Source: a bacterium | GTDB taxonomy: Bacteria > Verrucomicrobiota > Verrucomicrobiia > Limisphaerales > UBA8199 | Assembly (NCBI GenBank): GCA_021784555.1 | Contig: JAJYHY010000004.1 | Span: 1 to 62,876, forward strand | DNA: 62,876 nucleotides | Reading direction: 5' to 3' | Part shown: positions 50,375 to 58,315 of the stretch, one piece after another | Numbering within the stretch: the first letter of the stretch is position 1 | How the letters are laid out: every line of letters begins with the position of its first letter | The notes under the pieces: generated by a model | Seen by the model: the letters and a program-made list of their open reading frames with translations, nothing else | Databases searched by the model: none | What the model was told of the DNA's origin: nothing | Position numbers and translations under genes: made by a program

Positions 50375-51646
50375 TCAAGTGTCGGGGTCAGTCCTCATTT
50401 TTTCCGCGTAAACGGAGGACGAAGTGGCGGAAAAAGGTGCAGGACTCACCCCGACGCCGCGCTCGGCGACGGTGGAACTGCGGTTGGCTTCCCAGGCGAG
50501 TTGCGCGTCATGGGCCATCAGCCGATAAACATCCGGAATGGCGGTGATGTCTTCCGAGATTGATGGCTGGTTTGTTAATAGCGCGGCAAAGCTGTGCTTC
50601 TCGCTCGGATGGTAGCCGTGCATGGCCCGAATCGGGCGCTCGCCCATGTGACTGGGCACGATGAGCACGCCTTCCCTCACCAAGAAGATTAGCTCCCCGA
50701 AACGGCGGTCGGGAAACAGGCAGCCCAACTCCTCGAGCTCCTCGCCGGGCAGAATCCGACCCTGCGGGACTTGTTGAAGAGCGGCAGCAACCAACTCGCG
50801 AGCCCGCTCGTTAAAAAACCAAAACCGCGCCATGGTCGAGTCATACACGACGGCGTAGTCCTTGCCCATTTTCAAAGGCAGGGGGGCGATGATCGCCTGG
50901 AGATCCAGCAGTTCATCGCAATTGGCCATGCCGTGGTCGCCGAAGATGTAGAGCCGAACCTCCTCGTAATGCGCCTGGGCGACCCTCAGCAACCCCTCGA
51001 TCGCCCGTTCGTAGGCGCGCAGCCGGCGCGGAATTTCCCCCGACTGGTTGCCCACACGATGGAGCAGGCCATCCAGCTCCGGCCAGTAGAGAAACGCGAA
51101 ATCGATTCCCCCCTCTTCCATCGCCGAGACGAGCCTCGCGCTGTTCACCGCCTCGCTTTGAGCGGGGTCGCTGACGTGGTAGCGGATGCCGCGGCCACCG
51201 AGAAAATCGAAAATGTTCGTTCCCTGATTCATGCCACCCGGCTGCAACGGACTGCGTTTCTCCGAGAAATCGAACAGCGAGATATACCGAAAAGGCATGT
51301 TGTAGAGGTCAAAATAGCCCTCAAACTTTAAACGCGCCTTGACCACGCGCGACAGCCATCGGCGGAAAATGCGCCGGCTGGTTAACGCGGCCGGCAGATG
51401 GCGCAAAGGACGCAGAAACCGGAACGGCGAGCCTTCAGGGTCATAGACAAAATAGCACCAGTTGCCGTGCTCCGCCGGCCAGCGCCCGGAGAGAATCGAC
51501 GGCACACAGGCGGAACTGTAGCCAAAGACCGACTCAAGCCGCCGCCGCCCCGGAGCGAACGCGACGGCAAACGAGTCGTCGCGGATAATCTCCCAGCCGC
51601 ACGCATCAATGAACACAAATAACGGCAGGACCTTTGAACGGCTCAT
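50375..51646 (-). CDS. Alkaline-phosphatase-superfamily (nucleotide pyrophosphatase/phosphodiesterase-like) protein
   Basis: The 423-residue protein matches the type I phosphodiesterase/AP superfamily: PLFVFIDACGWEIIRDD with metal-binding Asp, SSACVPSILSGRWPAEHG with the likely nucleophile Ser/Thr region, FAFLYWPELDGLLHRVG, and YIFGDHGMANCDE with Asp-His metal ligands, then a late MHGYHPSEKHSF. The last 25 residues (GVGVSPAPFSATSSSVYAEK and on to PDT) are encoded by a palindromic element that reaches almost to the stop codon, so the native C-terminus was replaced or extended. Within a glycan operon it may modify a lipid- or phosphate-linked intermediate. Confidence 0.8.
   Translation of the reverse strand: MSRSKVLPLFVFIDACGWEIIRDDSFAVAFAPGRRRLESVFGYSSACVPSILSGRWPAEHGNWCYFVYDPEGSPFRFLRPLRHLPAALTSRRIFRRWLSRVVKARLKFEGYFDLYNMPFRYISLFDFSEKRSPLQPGGMNQGTNIFDFLGGRGIRYHVSDPAQSEAVNSARLVSAMEEGGIDFAFLYWPELDGLLHRVGNQSGEIPRRLRAYERAIEGLLRVAQAHYEEVRLYIFGDHGMANCDELLDLQAIIAPLPLKMGKDYAVVYDSTMARFWFFNERARELVAAALQQVPQGRILPGEELEELGCLFPDRRFGELIFLVREGVLIVPSHMGERPIRAMHGYHPSEKHSFAALLTNQPSISEDITAIPDVYRLMAHDAQLAWEANRSSTVAERGVGVSPAPFSATSSSVYAEKMRTDPDT
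50381..50455. repeat. Palindromic element copy 5 (C-terminus of phosphatase gene)
   Basis: 75 bp, GTCGGGGTCAGTCC and its partner arm ending CACCCCGAC, inner CATTTTTTCCGCG and GTGGCGGAAAAAGG. Its orientation is opposite to copies 2-4. Confidence 0.88.
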
Positions 51647-52056
51647 GAGGTTAAATCGGTGAGGGTTTTCGCCTGGCCCGCGGCTTCGTTGACAAACGCT
51701 TGCGCCCCCGACGTCGCCCCGCTCGCATCTGGAGCGCTCTCCCAGTCCGGCGGCACAATTTCAAACAGGTGATGCAGCCGGGTCAATTCCAGGACCTGCT
51801 GCACCACCGGCTGCGGATGCACCAGGCGGATGGTGACCGGGACAGCCCGGCGCTTATTCGCACTCTCATACATCGAGACGAGCGCGGCCAAGCCGCAACT
51901 ATCCACCTCCACCGTTTGTGACAGGTCAATCTCTATGCGCTGGAGGTCCGGGGTCAGCCACGCGCCAATTTCCTCGCGGAAATGCCGCGCGGCAGCCCCC
52001 TTCAATTCCTTTACCTCGGCGACCACCAGGGTCCCGTTCTGTCTCTGAATTTCCAT
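51643..52056 (-). CDS. STAS-domain anti-sigma-factor-antagonist-like protein
   Basis: The 137-residue protein begins MEIQRQNGTLVVAEVKELKG and contains the STAS core IEIDLSQTVEVDSCGLAALV, where the Ser of DSCG is in the position phosphorylated in SpoIIAA. An Ala/Gly-rich tail follows. It overlaps the phosphatase start by 4 bases. STAS proteins next to glycan-export genes often belong to partner-switching control, but no RsbW-like kinase is in view. Confidence 0.85.
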   Translation of the reverse strand: MEIQRQNGTLVVAEVKELKGAAARHFREEIGAWLTPDLQRIEIDLSQTVEVDSCGLAALVSMYESANKRRAVPVTIRLVHPQPVVQQVLELTRLHHLFEIVPPDWESAPDASGATSGAQAFVNEAAGQAKTLTDLTS

Positions 52057-52085
52057 AATTGGCTACTTTCGCAACGCTTCGCCTC

Positions 52086-52164
52086 AGCGCCAGGGTCAGT
52101 CCTGCATCTTTTTCCGCCACTTCCCCTTCCATTTCCGCGGAAAAAGTGAGGACTGACCCCGGCG
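52086..52164. repeat. Palindromic element copy 6 (intergenic)
   Basis: Arms GCGCCAGGGTCAGTCC and GGACTGACCCCGGCGC, inner CTTTTTCCGCCACTTCC and CGCGGAAAAAGTG. One of the best-preserved copies, with extended GCGCC/GGCGC ends. It lies between the sugar-transferase fusion gene and the STAS gene. Confidence 0.9.
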
Positions 52165-52173
52165 CGCCCATAG

Positions 52174-53553
52174 TTAACCTGTCTTGCACGGCTTGGCCTC
52201 AATTGGAACCATGAATTCGTCCGATTGCCGGCGGGGCGCTTGGCCCAAGCGCGGCGAAAGCAGACCCCGCAGGGCCCGGAAAAGGATCGCTCGATCCAGG
52301 CTTTTGCCGGCCTGAGCCGCATAGAAGCTGGAATGGACGCGTCCTTCCCCGGAAATCGAGTCGCCGCAACCCTGGGTATCCGCCAGCGAAAGCAACCCAA
52401 TCGGCGCCTGGAGCCAGAGCTTATCGAACTCGCTGGTCAGTTGCGCCGCCTGGCCTGGATGGAGCGGGCGGTTGCCCACCCAGGCGAAATCGCCGCGCAC
52501 AATATTCCAGAGCTGTGGCCAACGGCGCAGCCAAGGACCGGCCTCCGTCAACTCATGATAGCGGATCGGAGAATTTGCATCTCCGCTCCCATCCGGTCGT
52601 ACCGCCACCAGCGATTGGAAAGGCGGGAGATCGCGGCGGGCAGCCCGAAAGATCGACGGCAGGCAGAGGGGCCAGCTCGTCAGCAGGGCCACTGCCGCCC
52701 CCAGGCGCCCTAGCAGGCTGGACGGCGCCCCGCCGCCCCGGCGCCGAGCCAGGGAGCAAAGGACAAAATCTCCCAAAACGGGAATGGGCGAATTGAGCCG
52801 CCAGTCTATAAGCCTTCCTTCCCAGGCGATGGAATGACGAATCTCGGTAAAGCTGCCCACGTACGTGTCGGGGCCTACCACGCTCTGGCTGACCACCGCC
52901 CCCGGCTCGATCCACGCCCGGTCTTCCACCACCGCCATCGGCCCTATGGTGCATCCCTTGCCGATTTGGACATTCTCCCCTATCCAGCACGGCGCCCGCA
53001 CCTGGGCACACGGCGAAATCCGCGTGCGAAGTCCCACCCAGACGCCAGATTGAATCTGGCGCAATCCAACGCGCCCCGGCGTGCGGCCCAAGGGCATGGC
53101 GGACGTGAGCGCGCGAATCCAGCCTGCGTAAGAGTCGAAGAGCGGCACGCCGGGCAGGCCGGGGAAGTGGTCAAGCAACACCACGTCCCCGGCGTCGGCG
53201 TCAGTCCTGCACCCCTCTCCGCCATTTCGCCCTCCGTTACCCCGCAAGAACGGAAGACCGGCCCCCACGCTGCCGCCGTATTTGGCGCGCGCCTCTTCCA
53301 CCGTCAGTTCCCGGATTTCGGGAACCACCTCGACGCGCAAGCCCCAGCGTTCGCCACCGCCCACCAGCCTCCGCACCGCCTCGGGACGGTCCGTCGCCAG
53401 CACACGCACTTCCCGCACGCCCCGCGCGGCGAGATGTTCGAGCCAATACATGATCAGGGCCTGACCGAGGATGGGCACGTTTGACAACGGGGCCGTCGCG
53501 CTCAGGGCCGCTACCCCGGGCCGCTCGCCAGGACAAATCAGCACCGCCTTCAT
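52174..53553 (-). CDS. NTP-transferase-like / hexapeptide / sugar-transferase fusion protein
   Basis: The 459-residue chimera has three parts. The N-terminal part resembles nucleotidyltransferases (MKAVLICPGERPGVAALSAT, then VPILGQALIMYWLEHLAARG). The middle left-handed beta-helix has hexapeptide turns (APCWIGENVQIGKGCTIGPM, VVEDRAWIEPGAVV). The C-terminal part resembles the end of bacterial sugar transferases (WPQLWNIVRGDFAWVGNRPL). Residues about 95-121 are encoded by palindromic element copy 7, read as FLRGNGGRNGGEGCRTDADA. The first metal-binding motifs are weak, so activity is uncertain. It follows the sugar-transferase gene with no gap. Confidence 0.75.
   Translation of the reverse strand: MKAVLICPGERPGVAALSATAPLSNVPILGQALIMYWLEHLAARGVREVRVLATDRPEAVRRLVGGGERWGLRVEVVPEIRELTVEEARAKYGGSVGAGLPFLRGNGGRNGGEGCRTDADAGDVVLLDHFPGLPGVPLFDSYAGWIRALTSAMPLGRTPGRVGLRQIQSGVWVGLRTRISPCAQVRAPCWIGENVQIGKGCTIGPMAVVEDRAWIEPGAVVSQSVVGPDTYVGSFTEIRHSIAWEGRLIDWRLNSPIPVLGDFVLCSLARRRGGGAPSSLLGRLGAAVALLTSWPLCLPSIFRAARRDLPPFQSLVAVRPDGSGDANSPIRYHELTEAGPWLRRWPQLWNIVRGDFAWVGNRPLHPGQAAQLTSEFDKLWLQAPIGLLSLADTQGCGDSISGEGRVHSSFYAAQAGKSLDRAILFRALRGLLSPRLGQAPRRQSDEFMVPIEAKPCKTG
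53192..53270. repeat. Palindromic element copy 7 (inside NTP-transferase fusion gene)
   Basis: Left arm GCGTCGGCGTCAGTCC, right arm GGAAGACCGGCCCCCACGC, inner CTCTCCGCCATTTCG and CGCAAGAACGG. More diverged than copies 4-6, it is read in a different frame from the FliK and nucleotidyltransferase copies. Confidence 0.75.
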
Positions 53554-54294
53554 CTAGTACGCCCCCTTTCCCGACAACACGGCCGGCACCGTTCGAGCCA
53601 GAATTCTGAGGTCCTCCGCAAGGCTCTGCGTCTCCAGGTAGCGCACGTCCAGCTTCACCTGGCCGGAAAAGTCGATATTGCTCCGGCCGCTAATCTGCCA
53701 CAGGCACGTAATCCCCGGCAGCGCGGCCAGGCGGCGACGATCGCCCAGCGAATAGAGCGCCACTTCACTCGGGAGTGGCGGGCGCGGGCCGACCAGGGTC
53801 ATCTCACCGCGGAGCACGTTGAGCGCTTGCGGCAACTCATCGAGAGAGAATTTCCGCAACCACCTGCCCACGTGGGTCAGCCGTGGGTCATCCTTGATCT
53901 TGAAGGTCACGCCCTCCTTGTGCTCATTGGCTTGCTTCACCAATTCGAAACGCTGCTCGGCGTCCAGGCACATCGAGCGGAATTTATACATCGTGAACTC
54001 CCGACCGAACTTGCCAACGCGCCGCTGCTTGAAAATCACCGGCCCGCCGTCTTCCAGCTTTACTGCCAGGGCAATCAGCAGGCACAAGGGACCGCACAAC
54101 ACCAGCGCCAGCAGGCTTACGGCGACGTCCAAAGCACGCTTGCCTATTTCAGCCCGCTTTATCAGCCATCTCCACGTCCATTGCCGCCACCGGACGTGGC
54201 AAGTTAAGGCCCACTTTCCCCACGTCCGGCCCGCAGCCAAACAACGGCGCATCACATAACGATTGGCTTCGTTCTCGTCTATGGTTTCCCGCAT
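53554..54294 (-). CDS. Bacterial sugar transferase (undecaprenyl-phosphate sugar phosphotransferase, WbaP/ExoY-like)
   Basis: The product is about 246 residues from ATG 54294 (MRETIDENEANRYVM). A single reentrant hydrophobic segment (LDVAVSLLALVLCGPLCLLI) precedes the catalytic domain with PVIFKQRRVGKFGREFTMYK, KFRSM, FSLDELPQALNVLRGEMTLV and GPRPPLPSEV. These enzymes start polysaccharide synthesis by moving sugar-1-phosphate to undecaprenyl phosphate. It is the first gene of the operon, and the following gene starts directly at its stop codon. Confidence 0.93.
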   Translation of the reverse strand: MRETIDENEANRYVMRRCLAAGRTWGKWALTCHVRWRQWTWRWLIKRAEIGKRALDVAVSLLALVLCGPLCLLIALAVKLEDGGPVIFKQRRVGKFGREFTMYKFRSMCLDAEQRFELVKQANEHKEGVTFKIKDDPRLTHVGRWLRKFSLDELPQALNVLRGEMTLVGPRPPLPSEVALYSLGDRRRLAALPGITCLWQISGRSNIDFSGQVKLDVRYLETQSLAEDLRILARTVPAVLSGKGAY

Positions 54295-54619
54295 ACTCTC
54301 TCTCCAATACCAGCAAACGCACGCGATCACATCCTTCTCACCGCACCTGAACCGGGCTCAAGGATGGGGCTCCTCTCCTCCATCATTGTCTTCTCGCCAT
54401 CAGTTCAGACCTTGACTCTCACACCGTGATCTCGGCCATCAATGTAAAAAGGAGGTGAACTCTTTTCACGGGGGTGATAACCCTCAACGCCACCGGAAGA
54501 CACCCCAACCCGCCAGGCGCTCCTATCGCCACCTGAGCAGTTACTTTCGATGTTGGTTGTTCTTTGTTGGATGTTGGTTGCTGGCTCTTGAATACCGGTT
54601 CGGCACACGCCCGTTGCCT
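54295..54619. other. Intergenic region upstream of the polysaccharide operon
   Basis: About 325 bases. It contains the 7-nt repeat at 54547-54595 and a purine-rich stretch (AAAAAGGAGGTG, plus strand, 54448) that looks like a ribosome site but leads no credible gene. The operon promoter should lie here; not located. Confidence 0.4.
54547..54595. repeat. Heptanucleotide-period repeat (CCAACAT type)
   Basis: Seven units on a 7-nt period, best TGGTTGT and TGGATGT (CCAACAT on the minus strand). It begins about 25 bases after the stop codon of the KdpE-like gene. Confidence 0.75.
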
Positions 54620-55321
54620 TCAATCCTGGACCAACAATCGGTAGCCAATGCCCGGCTCGGTTACGATGAGCTCCGGGCGCGAGGGGTCGCGCTCGATTTT
54701 GTCCCGCAAATGCGCAATATGGACGCGAAGGTATTGAGTTTGGGAGGCGGCATTCGGGCCCCAGACTTGGGTCAGAAGCTGGCGGTGAGTGAGAACTTTT
54801 CCGGCATGGGTGACCAGCAGCCGGAGCAGGGCGTACTCGATGGGGGTGAGTTTTACCTCGAGACTGGCCTTGCGCACACTGCGGGCGGCCAGGTCGAGTT
54901 CGAGCCCTCCGTTGCGAAAGACCCTTTCAACCTGTTGGCCGGCGCTATGGCGCAGCGCCGCCCGGAGGCGGGCCAGGAGCTCGCCGGTGCTGAAGGGCTT
55001 AGTTACGTAGTCATCCGCGCCCGCGTCCAGCGCGGCGATTTTGTCGGCCTCGCGGTCGCGAACACTCAGGACGAGGACCGGGACGCGGCTCCATTCGCGC
55101 AGGCGCTTGAGCACCTCAAGCCCGTCCAGATCGGGAAGCCCGAGGTCGAGCAGGATGACTTCGGGGCGCGATTGAGCAGCTTCCAAAATTCCATCGTTTC
55201 CCGTGGCCGCCTCCACGACACGGTAGCCGTTGCCCTCCAGCGTGATGCGGAGGAGGCGGCGGATCTGCGGTTCGTCGTCGATGATCAGCGCGGTGGGCGC
55301 CAGCTTTTGGACAGGGTTCAT
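54620..55321 (-). CDS. kdpE: KdpE-like response regulator (OmpR family)
   Basis: The 233-residue protein has a receiver domain with acidic pair in TALIIDDEPQIRRLL, phospho-Asp in VILLDLGLPDLDGLEVL and Lys in DDYVTKPFSTGELL, and a winged-helix OmpR output domain (LTPIEYALLRLLVTHAGKVL, LRVHIAHLRDKIERDPSRPE, TEPGIGYRLL). Its start overlaps the end of the sensor gene by 4 bases. In other bacteria KdpE activates the kdpFABC potassium ATPase genes, which are not in this window. Confidence 0.92.
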   Translation of the reverse strand: MNPVQKLAPTALIIDDEPQIRRLLRITLEGNGYRVVEAATGNDGILEAAQSRPEVILLDLGLPDLDGLEVLKRLREWSRVPVLVLSVRDREADKIAALDAGADDYVTKPFSTGELLARLRAALRHSAGQQVERVFRNGGLELDLAARSVRKASLEVKLTPIEYALLRLLVTHAGKVLTHRQLLTQVWGPNAASQTQYLRVHIAHLRDKIERDPSRPELIVTEPGIGYRLLVQD

Positions 55322-57987
55322 TCGGAGAAGCGAGGCGCCGGAGAAACCTCTTCGGCTGGAAAGCTCAATGAGAAGGTCGCTCCCCCGCCCGGGCGGTTCG
55401 CGACCGAAATCGTCCCGCCCTGCGCCTCGATGAAGCCCTTGGCGATGGTGAGACCGAGGCCGCTGCCGCCGGCGGGGGCATTGGGGACGCGAAAAAACTT
55501 CTCGAACACCCGCGTCAGCAGTTCCGGTGGGATGCCCGGGCCGTGGTCGGCCACGCTGATAGCCAAATAGTGGTCCGTGAAGCGCCCCTGCACCTCAATG
55601 GGGGTTCCCCTTGGGGTATGGGTGGCGGCGTTCATCAGCAAATTGGACAGCGCATGTTGCGCCAGGGAAAAATCCAACCGGACCAGCATCGGCTCCGGCG
55701 GAATCTCCAGTTCCACCTGGCGCCCCGCCAGTTCCGGCTGCAAGTCCCGAACCGTCGTTTGAATCAGGTCACGGGCGTCGTACCAGTCCAGGCGGGGAAC
55801 GACCTTTCCCGATTCAAGCCGGGCGACGTCCAGAAGATTGCCGACAATCCGGTTCAGCCGCCCATTGGCTTCATGGATTTCACGCACCAGGCAACGGCGG
55901 CGTTCATCCAGCGGCGGCCCACCGGAGTCGGACAGGGCGCTGGCGGCGCTGGTGCTGGCCGCCAAAGGTGTGCGCAGCTCGTGTGAGATCGAATTCAAGA
56001 GCACCCGGCTCAGCCGCTCGGATTCGGCCAGCAGCCGCGTCTGCTCAGCCGCGGTCCGAAGCGCAATACGGTCCAGCACCAGCGCGGCCTGGCGGGCGAA
56101 GGTCTCCAGCAAATCACGTTGCGCCAGCCCGAGCGTTTGGCCCGGCAACGCTACGGCAAGGACGCCGAAAATTTGCTTCTCCGTGGCGAGCGGCAAGTGC
56201 AATGCGTCCGCCCCGGGAATGCTATCCGTAAATCGCCCGGCGGATTTGCGATGCCGGAATGCCCAGTCAGTAACGCTAAATTCCTTATCGTTCATCACAA
56301 AGGTGCTGTCCGGATGCGGTGACAGCCGCCCATCCATGCTCAGACTGACGGCGGCGGGGGCGCGGAAGACGCGGTTGGTCTGGCCAACGAGCTGCCAGAC
56401 GACTTCATCCCTCGAACCGGCCTCGGCCAGCTCCCGTGTTAGTTCATACAAGGCGGTGGAGCGTTCCTCCCGCCGGCGTTCGGCCTCGCCTTGCGCCCGG
56501 ATGCGGGCGACCAACTGCCCCAGAACCAGCGCGACCACAAAATATGTCACGAACAGGATGCCGTCTTCGGGGCGCGAAATGATGAAGGTGAAACGCGGCG
56601 GCAGAAAGAAAAAGTTCCATACCAGCGCACTCAGGGCGCCGGCCAGCAAAACCGGGCCCCGCTGGACAAACAGCCCCAGCAGGACAACGGCCAGAAGAAA
56701 GATCAGGCCCGGCACCCGAGGGCCGGCTAAAGGCAGCAGGCCGAGGTTCACCAGGCCGGCGGCCGCAATCACCCCGGCCGCGATTCCATATTGACTGAGG
56801 TTCGACAATCGCCCCGCCCGCCACCGCCATCTCTCCGGGCGAGAGAGGGACTTTTCGGCTTTGATAACGTGCAAATCGATGTCGCCGCTTTCCTGCATCA
56901 GGCGGCGCGCCAGGTAACCGCTGCTGAACCAGTTGAGCAGCCCGGTTCCCGCCGGCTTGCCCAGGATGATTTGGGTCACGTTCCGCTCAGCGGCCACACG
57001 CAGGATACCGCGAGCCAGGTCTTCATCGGTGGTGGTGATGACTTCCGCTCCCAGTTCACGAGCGGTCTCCAGATTTCGCGACAACTGCCCTTGAGCCGAG
57101 TCTGAGAGAGGACGGGAGGCCTCGACGTGAACGGCCAGCCAGGGGCAGCGCAGCTCGTCGGCCATCCGCCGGGTCCACCGGATTAGGGGTTCGGACAGCG
57201 GGCTTGGCCCCACGGCGACCAACAGGCGGTTTCCCGTCTTCCAAGGTCCGGCGGCCGGCTCGGCCCGGCGGTAGTCCACGGTGTCCTCGCCCACGTGGTC
57301 GGCCACCAGGCGCAGGGCGAGCTCCCGGAGGGCACTCAGATTGGATTCGCGGAAGAAACTCCCAACCGCCGCCGCCGCGCGGTCCGGCACATACACCTTG
57401 CCCTCTTGCAGCCGCGCGATGAGTTCGCGCGGGGGCAGATCGACCAACTCCAACACCGCCTCATCCAGCACACTGTCGGGAATGGTCTCCCGCACCTCAG
57501 CCCCCGTGATTTGGCGCACGGTGTCGGCGCGGCTCTCCACGTGCTGGACGTTGAGTGTCGTAAACACGTCGATGCCCGCGTCGAGCACTTCCTGAACGTC
57601 CTGCCAGCGTTTGGGATGCCGTGAGCCGGGGGCGTTGGTGTGCGCCAGCTCATCCACCAAGGCGAGGCGAGGCCGTCGCGCCAGCAGGGCATCCAGGTCC
57701 AGTTCAGTCAGAACGATGCCGCGGTACGCCATGGCGCGCCGGGCAACGGCTGGGATACCTTCCGCCAAGGCGTCGGTTTCGCTGCGTCCGTGCGTTTCCA
57801 CGTAGCCGACGACCACGTCGCGCCCGGCTTTGATCTCGCTCCGCGCGGCCTCCAGCATTCCGTAGGTTTTGCCCACGCCCGGGCACATCCCAAGAAAGAC
57901 CTTGAGCCGGCCCCGCTTTTGGGCGGCTTCCTCGCGCTCAATGCAGCTAAGCAGCGCATCAGGATTGGGACGCTCGTTCTCGGTCAT
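55318..57987 (-). CDS. kdpD: KdpD-like osmosensitive potassium sensor histidine kinase
   Basis: The 889-residue protein is full KdpD architecture. The N-terminal KdpD domain has a Walker-type loop GMCPGVGKTYGMLEAA and the sequences GYVETHGRSET and DELAHTNAPGSRHPKRWQDV. A USP-like domain follows (LLVAVGPSPLSEPLIRWTRR), then a four-helix DUF4118 membrane region, a GAF-like domain, the H-box SHELRTPLAAS, and the HATPase with NLLMNAATHTP and DHGPGIP. It senses K+ or turgor through cyclic-di-AMP or ion binding in known cases. No kdpFABC genes flank it here. Confidence 0.95.
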   Translation of the reverse strand: MTENERPNPDALLSCIEREEAAQKRGRLKVFLGMCPGVGKTYGMLEAARSEIKAGRDVVVGYVETHGRSETDALAEGIPAVARRAMAYRGIVLTELDLDALLARRPRLALVDELAHTNAPGSRHPKRWQDVQEVLDAGIDVFTTLNVQHVESRADTVRQITGAEVRETIPDSVLDEAVLELVDLPPRELIARLQEGKVYVPDRAAAAVGSFFRESNLSALRELALRLVADHVGEDTVDYRRAEPAAGPWKTGNRLLVAVGPSPLSEPLIRWTRRMADELRCPWLAVHVEASRPLSDSAQGQLSRNLETARELGAEVITTTDEDLARGILRVAAERNVTQIILGKPAGTGLLNWFSSGYLARRLMQESGDIDLHVIKAEKSLSRPERWRWRAGRLSNLSQYGIAAGVIAAAGLVNLGLLPLAGPRVPGLIFLLAVVLLGLFVQRGPVLLAGALSALVWNFFFLPPRFTFIISRPEDGILFVTYFVVALVLGQLVARIRAQGEAERRREERSTALYELTRELAEAGSRDEVVWQLVGQTNRVFRAPAAVSLSMDGRLSPHPDSTFVMNDKEFSVTDWAFRHRKSAGRFTDSIPGADALHLPLATEKQIFGVLAVALPGQTLGLAQRDLLETFARQAALVLDRIALRTAAEQTRLLAESERLSRVLLNSISHELRTPLAASTSAASALSDSGGPPLDERRRCLVREIHEANGRLNRIVGNLLDVARLESGKVVPRLDWYDARDLIQTTVRDLQPELAGRQVELEIPPEPMLVRLDFSLAQHALSNLLMNAATHTPRGTPIEVQGRFTDHYLAISVADHGPGIPPELLTRVFEKFFRVPNAPAGGSGLGLTIAKGFIEAQGGTISVANRPGGGATFSLSFPAEEVSPAPRFSE

Positions 57988-58149
57988 CAGGTTAAGTTAG
58001 CGGATCCGCTGACGGAGCGCACCCTCTATCAGGTGACGCGAATTCACAGGGAATCCAAGAATGGAGTGCGGGTGAACTGGGTGAACTGAAGCTTGACCGG
58101 CGAAACGAGATAACGAATTCTTAGGCGATGCTTAGCATCCATGCAAAAA

Positions 58150-58285
58150 CTAATTCCGATTTAGTCTGGGGAAGATGGTGTAGTTCCACTTGGGCAAGGT
58201 GGTGTGCTTGCGAAGGTCCAGATTGGCCCATTGGAGTTTGGAGACTTTCACCTTGGTGGGGTAGGACCGCCTTGCCTTGGCAATC
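58150..58285 (-). pseudogene. C-terminal remnant of an ISAzo13/Rhodopirellula-type transposase
   Basis: On the minus strand an open stretch reads KARRSYPTKVKVSKLQWANL, then DLRKHTTLPKWNYTIFPRLN, followed by a stop at 58150. The ending with WNYTI-P matches the C-terminal end of ISAzo13-family transposases as I recall it. The rest of the protein is absent and the fragment is cut upstream near a large palindrome. Recognition is by pattern only. Confidence 0.5.
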
Positions 58286-58315
58286 GCTCTGGCCGGGGCT
58301 GCACGCGCCGCTGGA

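Noticed and set aside
54448-54460. Strong Shine-Dalgarno-like AAAAAGGAGGTG
   Set aside because: No credible gene starts downstream on the plus strand; the frame there overlaps the KdpE gene in antisense.
28168-54595. Possible CRISPR arrays at the short-period repeat blocks
   Set aside because: Units are 7-9 nt with no repeat/spacer alternation and no cas genes are present.
58005-58089. Short plus-strand peptide tail before the transposase remnant (ends VRVNWVN)
   Set aside because: Could be a gene fragment but too short and unsupported; no upstream frame makes sense across kdpD.
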